Notes under the pieces: generated by a model
The model's input: the letters and a program-made list of their open reading frames with translations, nothing else
What the model was told of the DNA's origin: nothing
Databases searched by the model: none
Origin: CAZFAT01 sp964517075
Lineage (GTDB): Bacteria > Acidobacteriota > Vicinamibacteria > Vicinamibacterales > SCN-69-37
Direction: 5' to 3'
NCBI GenBank assembly: GCA_964517075.1
Contig: CAZFAT010000283.1
Span: 1-34,273, forward strand
DNA: 34,273 bases
Part shown: piece by piece, positions 7,464 through 18,606 of the stretch
Position numbering within the stretch: position 1 is the stretch's first letter
Layout of the letters: every line of letters begins with the position of its first letter
Program-made: the position numbers and the translations under genes

Positions 7464-9502
7464 AAGCAGTCGCCGTCGCTTCGCTGGCAGCGCTCGTGGT
7501 CGGACTCGCGGCGGCGCCGCGCGCGCAGACGCCCGCACCGGCGCCGGGCGCGTCTGGGGGCGGCGCAGCCCAGACCGGCGGCCGGGGCCGCGGCACGCCT
7601 CCGCCTCCGCCTGAACCGCCGCCGGCCGTCATGCCCGCCCCCGTGCGGCCCTTCGTGTCGATGGCCGCGCCCTCGCCCGATCCGCGCGTGGGCCTCAAAG
7701 CGGGTCGGTGGGACGCGGCGCAGGCGGCCTGGAACATGCGGCTGATCTCCACGACGCCGCCGAGCGACAAGTCGCTGGGCGTGTTTCACACCGATCTCGC
7801 GTTCACGGGCCGATACGCGGTTCAGGGCAATTACAACGGGTTCGAGATCTACGACATCTCGAATCCGGTGCGACCGGTGCTCGTGAACGCCTACGTGTGT
7901 CCCGCGTCACAGAACGACGTCTCGGTCTACAAGCACCTGCTGTTCATGTCGGCCGAAGCGGTCAACAGCCGGGCTGACTGCGGCTTCGGCGGCGTCCCGG
8001 AACCGACCAGCAAGGATCGCGTGCGCGGCATCCGCATCTTCGACATCACGAACGTCTCCGCGCCGAAGCTCGTCACGAGCGTGCAGACCTGCCGCGGGTC
8101 GCACACGCATACGGTCGTGACCGATCCGAAGGACACGGCGAACATCTACGTGTACGTCTCGGGCTCGGCGGGGGTCCGGCCCGCGGACGAGCTGCCCGGC
8201 TGCAGCTCGGGGACCGTCGCTGAGAACCCGGACACGGCACAGTTCCGGATCGAGGTAATTCGAGTTCCGCTCGCCGCGCCTGAGAAGGCGCACATTGTCA
8301 GTTCGCCGCGCATCTTCCAGGGACTCGCCCCGGCGCCGCGCAATCCACAGCGCGACGCGGCGGCCGGTGGGCGCGGTGGCGATGGCGGACCTGTTCGCGC
8401 GGGCGGGCCAGGCGATACGGGCGCGCCCCCTCCGCCGCCGCCACCCGGCGGCCGAGGCGCGAACCAGGCGGCGCGCGGGGACACGCCGGGAGAGCCGGCC
8501 GCCGACGGTGGTCGTGGCGGCGGCCGTGGCGGTGGTCGCGGCGGCGGACGCGGCGGCGGCCCGCCCACCGGGCCCAATCAATGCCACGACATCACGGTGT
8601 ATCCCGCGATCGGATTGGCCGGGGGCGCCTGCGGCGGGTACGGGCTGCTGCTCGACATCCGCAACCCGACGCGGCCCGTCCGTCTGGACCAGGTGGCCGA
8701 CGCCAACATGGCGTACTGGCACTCGGCCACCTTCAGCAATGACGGCACGAAGGTGCTCTTCACCGACGAGTGGGGCGGCGGCACGGCGCCACGCTGCCGC
8801 GATACCGATCGGCCCGAGTGGGGCGCCAACGCCCTCTTCACTATCGAGAAATCGAAGATGGTGTTCCAGAGCTACTTCAAACTCCCGGCCGCGCAGACCG
8901 CGCAGGAGAACTGCGTGGCGCACAACGGATCGCTCGTGCCGATTCCGGGCCGCGATGTGATGGTGCAGGGCTGGTACCAGGGGGGCGTGTCACTCCTCGA
9001 CTGGACGGACGTCAAGCGGCCGAAGGAGATCGCGTACTTCGATCGCGGCCCCGTCGACGCCACGCGGCTCGTGCCCGCCGGCTCGTGGTCGGCCTACTAC
9101 TACAACGGCCTCATCGTCAGCTCCGAGATCGAACGCGGGCTGGACATTCTCGAACTGCTGCCGAGCGGCCTGCTCTCCCAGAACGAACTCGACGCCGCGA
9201 AGACGGTCACGATGGAGTACCTGAACACGCAGGGGCAGCCGCGGTTCGTCTGGCCGCCGAGCGTCGCCCTGGTGCGGTCGTATCTCGACCAGCTCGAGCG
9301 ATCGAACGGCCTCGCCGGCGCCCGGATCGGGTCCGCGCGGAGCACGCTCGTGCGCGCGGAGAACCTGACGGGTGTTGCGCGACGGACGGCGCTGTCGCGA
9401 CTGGCCACCGAGCTGTCCGCCAGCGCGGCCGGCGCGGGCGACCCGCAGAAAGTGCGGACGCTGGCGTCTGCGCTCAAGGCGCTGGCAACGGCGCAGCCAT
9501 GA
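7460..9502 (+). CDS. Secreted LVIVD-like beta-propeller protein
   Basis: This 680-residue protein starts at an ATG that overlaps the previous TGA (ATGA). The signal peptide is MKAVAVASLAALVVGLAAA. LVIVD-type propeller units are visible, for example GFEIYDISNPVRPVLVNAY, GIRIFDITNVSAPKLVTSV and YGLLLDIRNPTRPVRLDQV. Residues about 304-372 are a Pro/Gly/Arg-rich low-complexity insert that splits the propeller. The C-terminal 100 residues are helical. No catalytic motif is recognised. Position at the end of the redox cluster suggests a periplasmic or surface scaffold or accessory protein. A palindromic REP-like doublet follows 8 bp after the stop and could stabilise or end the transcript. Confidence 0.82.
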   Translation: MKAVAVASLAALVVGLAAAPRAQTPAPAPGASGGGAAQTGGRGRGTPPPPPEPPPAVMPAPVRPFVSMAAPSPDPRVGLKAGRWDAAQAAWNMRLISTTPPSDKSLGVFHTDLAFTGRYAVQGNYNGFEIYDISNPVRPVLVNAYVCPASQNDVSVYKHLLFMSAEAVNSRADCGFGGVPEPTSKDRVRGIRIFDITNVSAPKLVTSVQTCRGSHTHTVVTDPKDTANIYVYVSGSAGVRPADELPGCSSGTVAENPDTAQFRIEVIRVPLAAPEKAHIVSSPRIFQGLAPAPRNPQRDAAAGGRGGDGGPVRAGGPGDTGAPPPPPPPGGRGANQAARGDTPGEPAADGGRGGGRGGGRGGGRGGGPPTGPNQCHDITVYPAIGLAGGACGGYGLLLDIRNPTRPVRLDQVADANMAYWHSATFSNDGTKVLFTDEWGGGTAPRCRDTDRPEWGANALFTIEKSKMVFQSYFKLPAAQTAQENCVAHNGSLVPIPGRDVMVQGWYQGGVSLLDWTDVKRPKEIAYFDRGPVDATRLVPAGSWSAYYYNGLIVSSEIERGLDILELLPSGLLSQNELDAAKTVTMEYLNTQGQPRFVWPPSVALVRSYLDQLERSNGLAGARIGSARSTLVRAENLTGVARRTALSRLATELSASAAGAGDPQKVRTLASALKALATAQP

Positions 9503-9510
9503 CGGCCACG

Positions 9511-9575
9511 GGCCGACCTGAAGGTCGGCCCCTCCATTTGATAGAAGGAGCCGCCGACCTTCAGGTCGGCGGAGC
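9511..9575. repeat. REP-like palindrome doublet, family A, two units in inverted orientation
   Basis: One unit reads GCCGACCTGAAGGTCGGC followed by CCCTCC. About 30 bp later the opposite-strand version appears, GGAGCC then GCCGACCTTCAGGTCGGC. The pair is arranged like a bacterial interspersed mosaic element and sits directly after the five-gene redox cluster. The first 28 bases match 3319-3346 exactly. Confidence 0.8.
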
Positions 9576-9866
9576 GCGTGCGGAATTGATCGTCGCGTCC
9601 AGTTTCGTGCGTCAATCATGTCGTTACGGGATCGCGCGGTCGATTCTGTAACCCGCGCACATCGATGAGCGCGGACCCGCCGTGAAATCTCAAGACTGAA
9701 AGTTCCTCCGCCGGCAGCGCGGAACTTGCCGTGTTTTTCGCGGCAAATTGCTTGACTCGACGGCCTCGCGCATTTCAACCTAGCGCCGATACTCCACGAG
9801 AAGTCCGGCGTCATGCGTCCGTTCAGTCCGGCCGTTCCCCACCAGGACCGGGTGCGAGGTGTGCGT
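9576..9866 (+). other. Intergenic leader before the subtilase gene
   Basis: No gene is seen here. Two adjacent small inverted repeats share the stretch near 9726: AAGTTCC/GGAACTT at 9700-9706 and 9721-9727, and TTGCCG/CGGCAA at 9726-9731 and 9741-9746. A GATACT at 9788-9793 could be a -10. The DNA is less GC-rich than its surroundings, which fits a promoter/leader region. An alternative in-frame ATG for the next gene lies at 9813 after a weak GAGAAG. Confidence 0.4.
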
Positions 9867-12800
9867 ATGTTCCGTGTGCGAAGCGTCGTGGCGGTTCCGG
9901 TCGCGGTCGTCTTCACGTCGGTTGCGGCATTGCTGGCGGCCGGGCAGGCGCAGACACCCGCGGGCGCCGGCGGCGGATCGATCGTCTCGCAGCAGGCACG
10001 GAGCGTCGCGTCTCGCCAGGGCCGCGTGCGTGTCCTGGTCGAACTCAGACTCGAGTCGGGGGCGTTCCTGCCCGAAGGCCGCCTCGGCAGCGCTGCTGGA
10101 GTGCAGGCGCAGCGCGACCAGATCGCGCGCGTACGCGACCGCGTGCTTGCGAGGCTGACGCCGGGAATGGGTCGCGTGCTGCGGCGCTTTCACACGACGC
10201 CCTACATCGCGGTCGACGTGACCCCGCAGGGGCTGGCCGTCCTCGAGGCCGCGGGCAGCGACGTCGTCCGCATCGTCGAAGACGCTCTGTTGCGGCCGTC
10301 GCTCGTCAGCAGCGTACCGCGCATCGAAGGCGACCAGGTCTGGCAGGCCGGGTTCGACGGCACTGGCGTCGCCGTCGCGGTACTCGACTCCGGCGTCGAC
10401 ACCAGCCACCCGTTCCTCGGCGGCCGGGTGGTGGCCGAGGCGTGCTACTCCAGCACCATCCCTGGCCTCAGCCAGTCGGTCTGCCCGAATGGACTCGAGG
10501 AACAGGTCGGCGCGGGTGCGGCCGCGCCCTGCGCGGGCGACGAGTGCGCCCATGGCACCCACGTCGCCGGCATTGCCGCCGGCAACGGCGACACGTCCAG
10601 TGAGCCGATCTGGGGCGTCGCCCGCGGCAGCTCGCTCATGGCCGTCCAGGTCTTTTCCAACGTCATCGACCCGGCGACCTGCAGCGGAGAGGCGCCGTGC
10701 CTCGGCGCCTTCGCGTCGGACCTCATCGCGGGCCTCGAGCGCGTGTACACCGTCGCCGTCGCTGGCGGCCTCAACATCGCGGCCGTGAACCTGAGCCTCG
10801 GCGGCGGCCTGTTCGCCGAGGCATGCGACAACGAGCCGTACAAGCCCGTCATCGACAACCTGCGGGCGATCGGCATCGCGACAATCGCGGCCTCCGGCAA
10901 CAACTTCGACCCCACGACGATGTCGTCGCCCGCGTGTGTGTCGTCGGCGATCAGCGTCGCCTCCACGTCGGCCACCGACGACGTGTCGCTCTTCTCGAAC
11001 GTCGCGCCGTTCCTGTCGCTCTTCGCGCCCGGCGAGGAGATCATCTCCTCCGTGCCCGGCAACGGCTTCGACGCCTTTTCCGGCACGTCGATGGCCACGC
11101 CGCACGTGTCCGGCGCCTGGGCCGTGATCCGCCAGGCCGTGCCCACGGCCACCGTGGACGAGATCCTCGGCGCGCTCCGGGCCACGGGGCTGCCCGTGAC
11201 GGACCTGCGAGCCTGGGGGCCCGGCAGCACGACAGTGCCGCGGATCCGGCTGTTTCAGGCGCTGACATCGCTCACCCCGCTGTCGAACCCGGCGCCCGAG
11301 TTGACGTCGGTGTCGCCCGCCGCAGTGCGTGCGGGGCTCGCCGCGACGCTCACGCTGACGGGAAGCGGTTTCAACCATCTGTCCATCGCGCGCTGGAACG
11401 ACCAGGACGTGCCCACATCGACCGTGAGCGTGACCGAGCTCCGCGCGATCGTGCCCGCCTCGGCGATCGGGACCGGCACCGGCCTCGTGTCGGTCGTCAA
11501 CCCGGCGCCGGGTGGCGGAACCTCGTCCCAGTTGCCGGTCAACATCCTCCCGCCACCGGTGCTGACCGTGAGCGAGACGACCGTCGCGCCGCGCGCGCCA
11601 GTCACTGTCACCCTCCAGCACGGATTCGGCGGCACGCTCGACTGGCTGTCGCTGGCGGCGGTGGGGTCGGCCGACACGAGCTACGTGCAGCAGACCTGGG
11701 TGGGCGCGGGCGTGCTCGACCGCACCTGGACGGTGACGATGCCCCAGACGGCGGGCGAGTACGAGTTCCGGCTGTTCGTGGACAACAGCTTCGTGCGGGT
11801 GGCAACGAGTCCGGCTGTCACGGTGGACGCCGCGATCAGCCCCGCACCGGCCATCACGTCGCTGACGCCGTCGCAGGCGCTGGCCGGGTCCGCCGGATTC
11901 ACGCTGAAGATCGCTGGCACGGGGTTCGTCCAGTCCTCCGTCGTTCGCTGGAACGGATTGGATCGGCCGACGACCCTCGTCAGCGCGACCGAGGTGCGGG
12001 CGGACATTCCGGCCGCGGACCTCGCCTCCACGGGCGCCGCCCTCGTCACGGTCTTCACGCCATCTCCGGGCGGCGGCACGTCCGAAGCGCTCACGTTCAC
12101 GATCACCCCGCCGCCCTCGCTGGCCGTGAGCGCCACGAGTCTCGTCAGCGGCAGCCCGCTGACCGTGACGCTGGCGAACGGGCTGGGCGGGACGACGGAC
12201 TGGCTGGCGCTCGCGGCCGTGGGCGCCCCCAACAACAGCTACGTGCTGTTCACGTACGTCGGCGCCGGCGTGACCACCCGCACGTGGACCGTGAACGCGC
12301 CGACCACGGCAGGCGCGTACGAGTTCCGGCTGTTCAAGCAGGCGACGTTCGTCCGGATCGCGACGAGTCCAATCGTGACGGTGGAGGCGCCTCCGCCGCC
12401 GACGCTCACCGTCAGCACGACGAGCGCGTCGCCCGGTCAGCCGGTGACCGTCACCTTGACGAACGGGCTCGGCGGCCCCACCGACTGGCTGGCCTTTGCG
12501 CCGACCAGCGCGGCGAACAACAGCTACGTGCAGTTCATCTACGTCGGCGCCGGCGTGACCACCCGGACGTGGACGGTGAACATGCCATCGGCGCCGGGCA
12601 CCTACGAGTTCCGGCTGTTCAAGCAGGCGAGCTTCGTGCGCATCGCCACGAGTCCGTCCGTCACGCGCGCGGGCGCGCCGCCGCCGGCGCCGTCGCTCTC
12701 GGTGAACGCCACCACCGTGGCCGCCGGCGGACAGGTGACGGCGACCTTGACGAACGGGCCGGGCGGGGCGAGTGATCTGCTCGCCTTGACGGCGACCGGG

Positions 12801-13535
12801 GCGCCGGACGGGAGCTACCTGCAGTCCACACTGGTTGGCGCCGGTGTGACGACGCGAACGTGGACGGTGACGGTGCCGGCGACGGCGGGCACGTATGAGT
12901 TCAGGCTGTACGTGAACGGCATCCGCGCGGCGACGAGCCCGACCGTGACCGTCGTGCCGGCGACCTCACAGCCGACGATCACCGTCAGCGCCACGACGGT
13001 CACGGCCGGCACACCTGTCACCATGACGCTGACGGGTGGACTCGGCGGGACGACCGACTGGCTGGCGTACGCGCCGACCGGTGCGGCAAACAACAGCTAC
13101 GTGCAGTTCACCTACGTCGGGGCGGGCGTGACGACGCGGACGTGGACGGTGACACCGGCGTCGGCCGGCACCTACGAATTCCGGCTGTTCAGACAGGGCA
13201 CGTTCACCCGTGTGGCGACGAGTCCGACGGTAACCGTCCAGGCGCCGCCGCCGCCCACGCTGACCCTCAGCACGTCGTCGGGCGCACCGGGCCAGCAGGT
13301 CACGGTGACGTTGACGAACGGACTCGGCGGGACGACGGACTGGCTGGCGTTCGCGCCGGTGGGCGCGGCAAACAACAGCTATGTTCAGTTCACCTACGTC
13401 GGCGCGGGCGTGACGACCCGGACGTGGACGGTGACGTTGCCGTCGGCGCCGGGCACGTACGAGTTCCGGCTGTTCCGGCTGGCGAGCTTCGTGCGGATCG
13501 CGACGAGCCCACCGGTGGTGTCCACGGCGCCGTAG
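9867..13535 (+). CDS. Secreted subtilisin-like serine peptidase (S8) with TIG-like domains and six repeat domains
   Basis: With the ATG at 9867 the protein is 1222 residues. That start has GAGG 8 bp upstream and gives a compact signal peptide (VVAVPVAVVFTSVAALLAAG). A propeptide-like region precedes the S8 catalytic domain, whose triad is D174 in VLDSGVDTSHP, H229 in AHGTHVAG and S408 in GTSMATPHVSG. The roughly 740 C-terminal residues are all beta-rich modules: a TIG/IPT-like domain, repeat R1, a second TIG-like domain, then R2-R6. Each R unit contains TDWLAFAP, NNSYVQFTYVGAGVTTRTWT and YEFRLF. They probably bind a surface or polymer substrate. The gene ends 7 bp from the convergent permease gene. 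Confidence 0.9.
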   Translation: MFRVRSVVAVPVAVVFTSVAALLAAGQAQTPAGAGGGSIVSQQARSVASRQGRVRVLVELRLESGAFLPEGRLGSAAGVQAQRDQIARVRDRVLARLTPGMGRVLRRFHTTPYIAVDVTPQGLAVLEAAGSDVVRIVEDALLRPSLVSSVPRIEGDQVWQAGFDGTGVAVAVLDSGVDTSHPFLGGRVVAEACYSSTIPGLSQSVCPNGLEEQVGAGAAAPCAGDECAHGTHVAGIAAGNGDTSSEPIWGVARGSSLMAVQVFSNVIDPATCSGEAPCLGAFASDLIAGLERVYTVAVAGGLNIAAVNLSLGGGLFAEACDNEPYKPVIDNLRAIGIATIAASGNNFDPTTMSSPACVSSAISVASTSATDDVSLFSNVAPFLSLFAPGEEIISSVPGNGFDAFSGTSMATPHVSGAWAVIRQAVPTATVDEILGALRATGLPVTDLRAWGPGSTTVPRIRLFQALTSLTPLSNPAPELTSVSPAAVRAGLAATLTLTGSGFNHLSIARWNDQDVPTSTVSVTELRAIVPASAIGTGTGLVSVVNPAPGGGTSSQLPVNILPPPVLTVSETTVAPRAPVTVTLQHGFGGTLDWLSLAAVGSADTSYVQQTWVGAGVLDRTWTVTMPQTAGEYEFRLFVDNSFVRVATSPAVTVDAAISPAPAITSLTPSQALAGSAGFTLKIAGTGFVQSSVVRWNGLDRPTTLVSATEVRADIPAADLASTGAALVTVFTPSPGGGTSEALTFTITPPPSLAVSATSLVSGSPLTVTLANGLGGTTDWLALAAVGAPNNSYVLFTYVGAGVTTRTWTVNAPTTAGAYEFRLFKQATFVRIATSPIVTVEAPPPPTLTVSTTSASPGQPVTVTLTNGLGGPTDWLAFAPTSAANNSYVQFIYVGAGVTTRTWTVNMPSAPGTYEFRLFKQASFVRIATSPSVTRAGAPPPAPSLSVNATTVAAGGQVTATLTNGPGGASDLLALTATGAPDGSYLQSTLVGAGVTTRTWTVTVPATAGTYEFRLYVNGIRAATSPTVTVVPATSQPTITVSATTVTAGTPVTMTLTGGLGGTTDWLAYAPTGAANNSYVQFTYVGAGVTTRTWTVTPASAGTYEFRLFRQGTFTRVATSPTVTVQAPPPPTLTLSTSSGAPGQQVTVTLTNGLGGTTDWLAFAPVGAANNSYVQFTYVGAGVTTRTWTVTLPSAPGTYEFRLFRLASFVRIATSPPVVSTAP
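11562..13523 (+). repeat. Six coding copies of a roughly 88-codon module in the subtilase gene
   Basis: Copies begin near 11562, 12120, 12405, 12696, 12978 and 13260. The gap between the first two copies holds the second TIG-like domain (about 11845-12108). R2, R3, R5 and R6 are nearly identical over long stretches even at DNA level, while R1 and R4 are more diverged. That pattern suggests recent duplication or gene conversion among the C-terminal copies. Confidence 0.85.
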
Positions 13536-13542
13536 CGTGCGA

Positions 13543-16002
13543 TTACTCGCGCCGCAGGGCGATCAGTGGATCCACCTTCATCGCCCGGCGCGCGGGCAGG
13601 AGACACGCAATGACGCCCACCGCGGTCAACACGGCGGCGACGAGGGCATAGGTCCAGGGATCGGTAGCTGTCACACCGTAGATGTGGCTTTCCATCACCC
13701 GCGAGAGCCCATAGGCGGCCGCCAGTCCCACCACGACGCCCGCGAGGATCGGCCGCAGGCCCTTGAGCACGATCAGGCGAAGGACGCCACGCGGCTCGGC
13801 CCCGAGCGCCATGCGGATGCCGATATCGTGGGTCTGGAGCGACACTGTGTAGGCCATGACGCTGAAGACGCCGATGGCCGAGAGGATGAGGCCGAGGGCC
13901 GCGAACGACCCCATGAGCCCGACGCCGAACCGCGGAGCCGCGAGCGCAGTCCGGTGCAGGACGTCCTCCAGTGATTCGGCGTTCATGAGGGCGACGTTCT
14001 GGTTCACGTCCCAAATCTGCTGCCGGACACCGTGAGCCAGCGCGTGGGGATCCACGCTGGTCTTGACCACGATCGCGCCACTACCGAGCATGCCGGGCAC
14101 GGTATACGGGACGAAGGCCTGGGCGCGAGTCTCGTTCTGCGGTCCGAGATTGCGTGCGTCACCCACGACGCCCACAATCTCGAACAACGACGACTGGCCG
14201 GGCGCGGCGCCGCGGTCGACGGCGCCGAACACGACCGTCCGGCCAATCGGATCGGCGTTCTCGAGAAACTCCCGCGCGAACGCCCGATTGACCACAGCGA
14301 CCTTCCGGGCGCCGATGACGTCCTCTGGCGCGAGCAGACGCCCCCTGATCAGGGGAAGACCGATCGCCCGGAAATAGCCGTCCCCCACGAACTCGAGCGA
14401 CGTCGTGGACCGGGCCGCGGCCGCGATTCCCGGAATCATCAGCGGCGAACTCGGGCCGCCCTGGAGTGGCAAGCCGCCCGACGGTGACACGGCGACGACC
14501 CCAGGCAGAGCGCTGACCCTCTGCAGGACCTGCTCGAGGAACAAGGTCCGCTCGGCGGGCGTCTGGGTCTGGCCCTGCGGAAACGCGAACCGGCCCACGA
14601 GAACATTCGAAGGATTGAGTCCCAGTTCGATCGTCTGGAGGGCGAAGAGCGTGCGCATCATGAGCCCCGCGCCCACGAGGAGCACGATGGCCAGCGTCAT
14701 CTGGACCATCACGAGCAGCGAGCGCAGCCGGCCATGCCCGGACCGGAGACCGACCCCTTTGCCGGTCCCCATGAGTCGCCCGTGCAGATCACCCCGCGCG
14801 GCGCGCAGCGCGGGGGCCAGCCCGCAGAGGAGCGCGGTCAGCATCGCGACGCCGACGGTAGCCGCGAGCGCCTGGCCGCTGAAGCGAATGGCCATCTCCG
14901 AGGGCAGGGCCGTGGCCGGAATCGCGGCTTGCACCCATTGCAGTCCGGCATACGCGAGGAAACCACCCACGACGGTGCCGGCGGTCGCGAGAACCAGACT
15001 TTCCGCGAGCAACTGGCGCATCAGCCGCCCCCGTGACGCGCCGAGGCTCGCGCGCAGCGCGAGTTCTGCTTCGCGCGCCGTCGCTCGCGCGAGCAGCAGA
15101 TTCGCCACGTTGCTGCAGGCAATCATCAGCAGCATCAGCACGGCGCCGACGAGGATGTACACCATCTGTGTGAGGCTGGCCGCCGTATAGGCGTCCGCCA
15201 GGGAGGTAACCGAAATCTTGAAGTTTTCGGGATACCGCGTCGGATACAGCCGGGCTTCGTTCCGCGCGATGACGTCAAGATCGGCAGCGGCCTGCTCCGG
15301 CGTCACACCGGGCTTCAGCCGGGCGTACGTCCACACCGACAGCGGCCGTTTGCCGGTGCCCCCGATCAGCGCGTCGGTCAGGCTGGCGGTGATGGTGAAC
15401 GGGAAGAACACGTCGGCGGCCTGCAGCAGGAAGCGTGGCGGCAGAATACCGATGAGTGTCCGCATCGTCCCGTTGAGCTTGAGAGTCATGCCGAGGACCC
15501 CGGGATCCCGATTGAAGCGTTCGTTCCACATCCGGTCGCTCATCAGGAACGTCGGCGGAGCGTCGGGGGCGCCGTCCGCATCGGTCATGTCCCGGCCCAG
15601 AATGGGCCGGACACCCAGCGCGCGAAGGGCCCGTGTGTCGAGGTGCGTGCCACGCACGCGATACGTGGCGTTGTCGAGGTTGTAGAGCACCTCCAGGCTG
15701 ACGCCACCGAGCACGTCGCTGAACACGTGGTTCTGGGAGCGGTAGTCCACGAACTCGGGAGCCGGATACCACGCCGACCCGCCGGGCCGGTCCGCGGCCG
15801 TGATGTAGAAGTGAACGACGCGCAGGTTGTCGGCGAACGGAAACGCGGCGATCAGGACGCTGTAGACGACGCTGAAAATGACCGTCGTCGCGCCGATGCC
15901 GAGCGAGAGCGCGAGGACGGCCAGCGCGACCGATCCGCGATCCTGCCGCAGGCTTCTGACCGCGTAGCGCAGATCGCGTGCAACCGATCTCAAGCCGTCC
16001 AT
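13543..16002 (-). CDS. Orphan ABC-type permease of the acidobacterial duplicated family (ADOP), MacB/FtsX-like
   Basis: This 819-residue membrane protein matches the ADOP layout: a short N-terminal segment (LRSVARDLRYAVRSLRQDRG), a first transmembrane helix, a large periplasmic MacB-type domain, three more helices of an FtsX unit, then a second periplasmic domain and FtsX unit. The end, LPARRAMKVDPLIALRRE, is the standard MacB/FtsX C-terminus. ADOP proteins are known as large paralogous families in Acidobacteria and are usually not next to an ATPase gene; here too no ATPase gene adjoins. The transported substrate is unknown and the protein may have mechanotransmission rather than transport activity. 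It lies downstream of the S9 peptidase gene, separated by a palindrome doublet. Confidence 0.93.
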   Translation of the reverse strand: MDGLRSVARDLRYAVRSLRQDRGSVALAVLALSLGIGATTVIFSVVYSVLIAAFPFADNLRVVHFYITAADRPGGSAWYPAPEFVDYRSQNHVFSDVLGGVSLEVLYNLDNATYRVRGTHLDTRALRALGVRPILGRDMTDADGAPDAPPTFLMSDRMWNERFNRDPGVLGMTLKLNGTMRTLIGILPPRFLLQAADVFFPFTITASLTDALIGGTGKRPLSVWTYARLKPGVTPEQAAADLDVIARNEARLYPTRYPENFKISVTSLADAYTAASLTQMVYILVGAVLMLLMIACSNVANLLLARATAREAELALRASLGASRGRLMRQLLAESLVLATAGTVVGGFLAYAGLQWVQAAIPATALPSEMAIRFSGQALAATVGVAMLTALLCGLAPALRAARGDLHGRLMGTGKGVGLRSGHGRLRSLLVMVQMTLAIVLLVGAGLMMRTLFALQTIELGLNPSNVLVGRFAFPQGQTQTPAERTLFLEQVLQRVSALPGVVAVSPSGGLPLQGGPSSPLMIPGIAAAARSTTSLEFVGDGYFRAIGLPLIRGRLLAPEDVIGARKVAVVNRAFAREFLENADPIGRTVVFGAVDRGAAPGQSSLFEIVGVVGDARNLGPQNETRAQAFVPYTVPGMLGSGAIVVKTSVDPHALAHGVRQQIWDVNQNVALMNAESLEDVLHRTALAAPRFGVGLMGSFAALGLILSAIGVFSVMAYTVSLQTHDIGIRMALGAEPRGVLRLIVLKGLRPILAGVVVGLAAAYGLSRVMESHIYGVTATDPWTYALVAAVLTAVGVIACLLPARRAMKVDPLIALRRE

Positions 16003-16028
16003 GGAAGGCTCCTCTCTGGCGCGAGTCA

Positions 16029-16083
16029 GGTAGCCGCGAGGCTTCAGCCCCGCGGACCCACGCGGCGGGCTGAAGCCCGCCGC

Positions 16084-16088
<5 letters not shown>
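16029..16088. repeat. REP-like palindrome doublet, family B, overlapping the peptidase stop codon
   Basis: GGTAGCCGCGAGGCTTCAGC at the left and the inverted unit GGGCTGAAGCCCGCCGCC followed by TACC at the right are two copies of one palindromic element in opposite orientation. The whole 60 bp can fold into one cruciform or two hairpins. The right arm contains the CTA that is the stop codon (TAG) of the S9 peptidase on the minus strand. Confidence 0.75.
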
Positions 16089-18510
<2,422 letters not shown>

Positions 18511-18606
18511 AACGCCTCCTCTCGCGGGAATGGGCATACGGTAACCGATTTCTCGTCGTTCCGACGTTCGTCCGCCGGGCTGAAGATCGGCGCTGTGGGA
18601 GTGGAG

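Noticed and set aside
9780..11621. A 613-codon minus-strand frame and a 692-codon plus-strand frame (10697-12775)
   Set aside because: Both overlap the subtilase, whose catalytic triad and repeats are unmistakable. The alternative frames are compositionally biased and carry no motif.
11562..13523. Regularly spaced repeats suggesting a CRISPR-like array or tandem repeat locus
   Set aside because: Units are about 260-290 bp, stay in frame and encode beta-domain repeats of the subtilase. There is no short repeat/spacer pattern.
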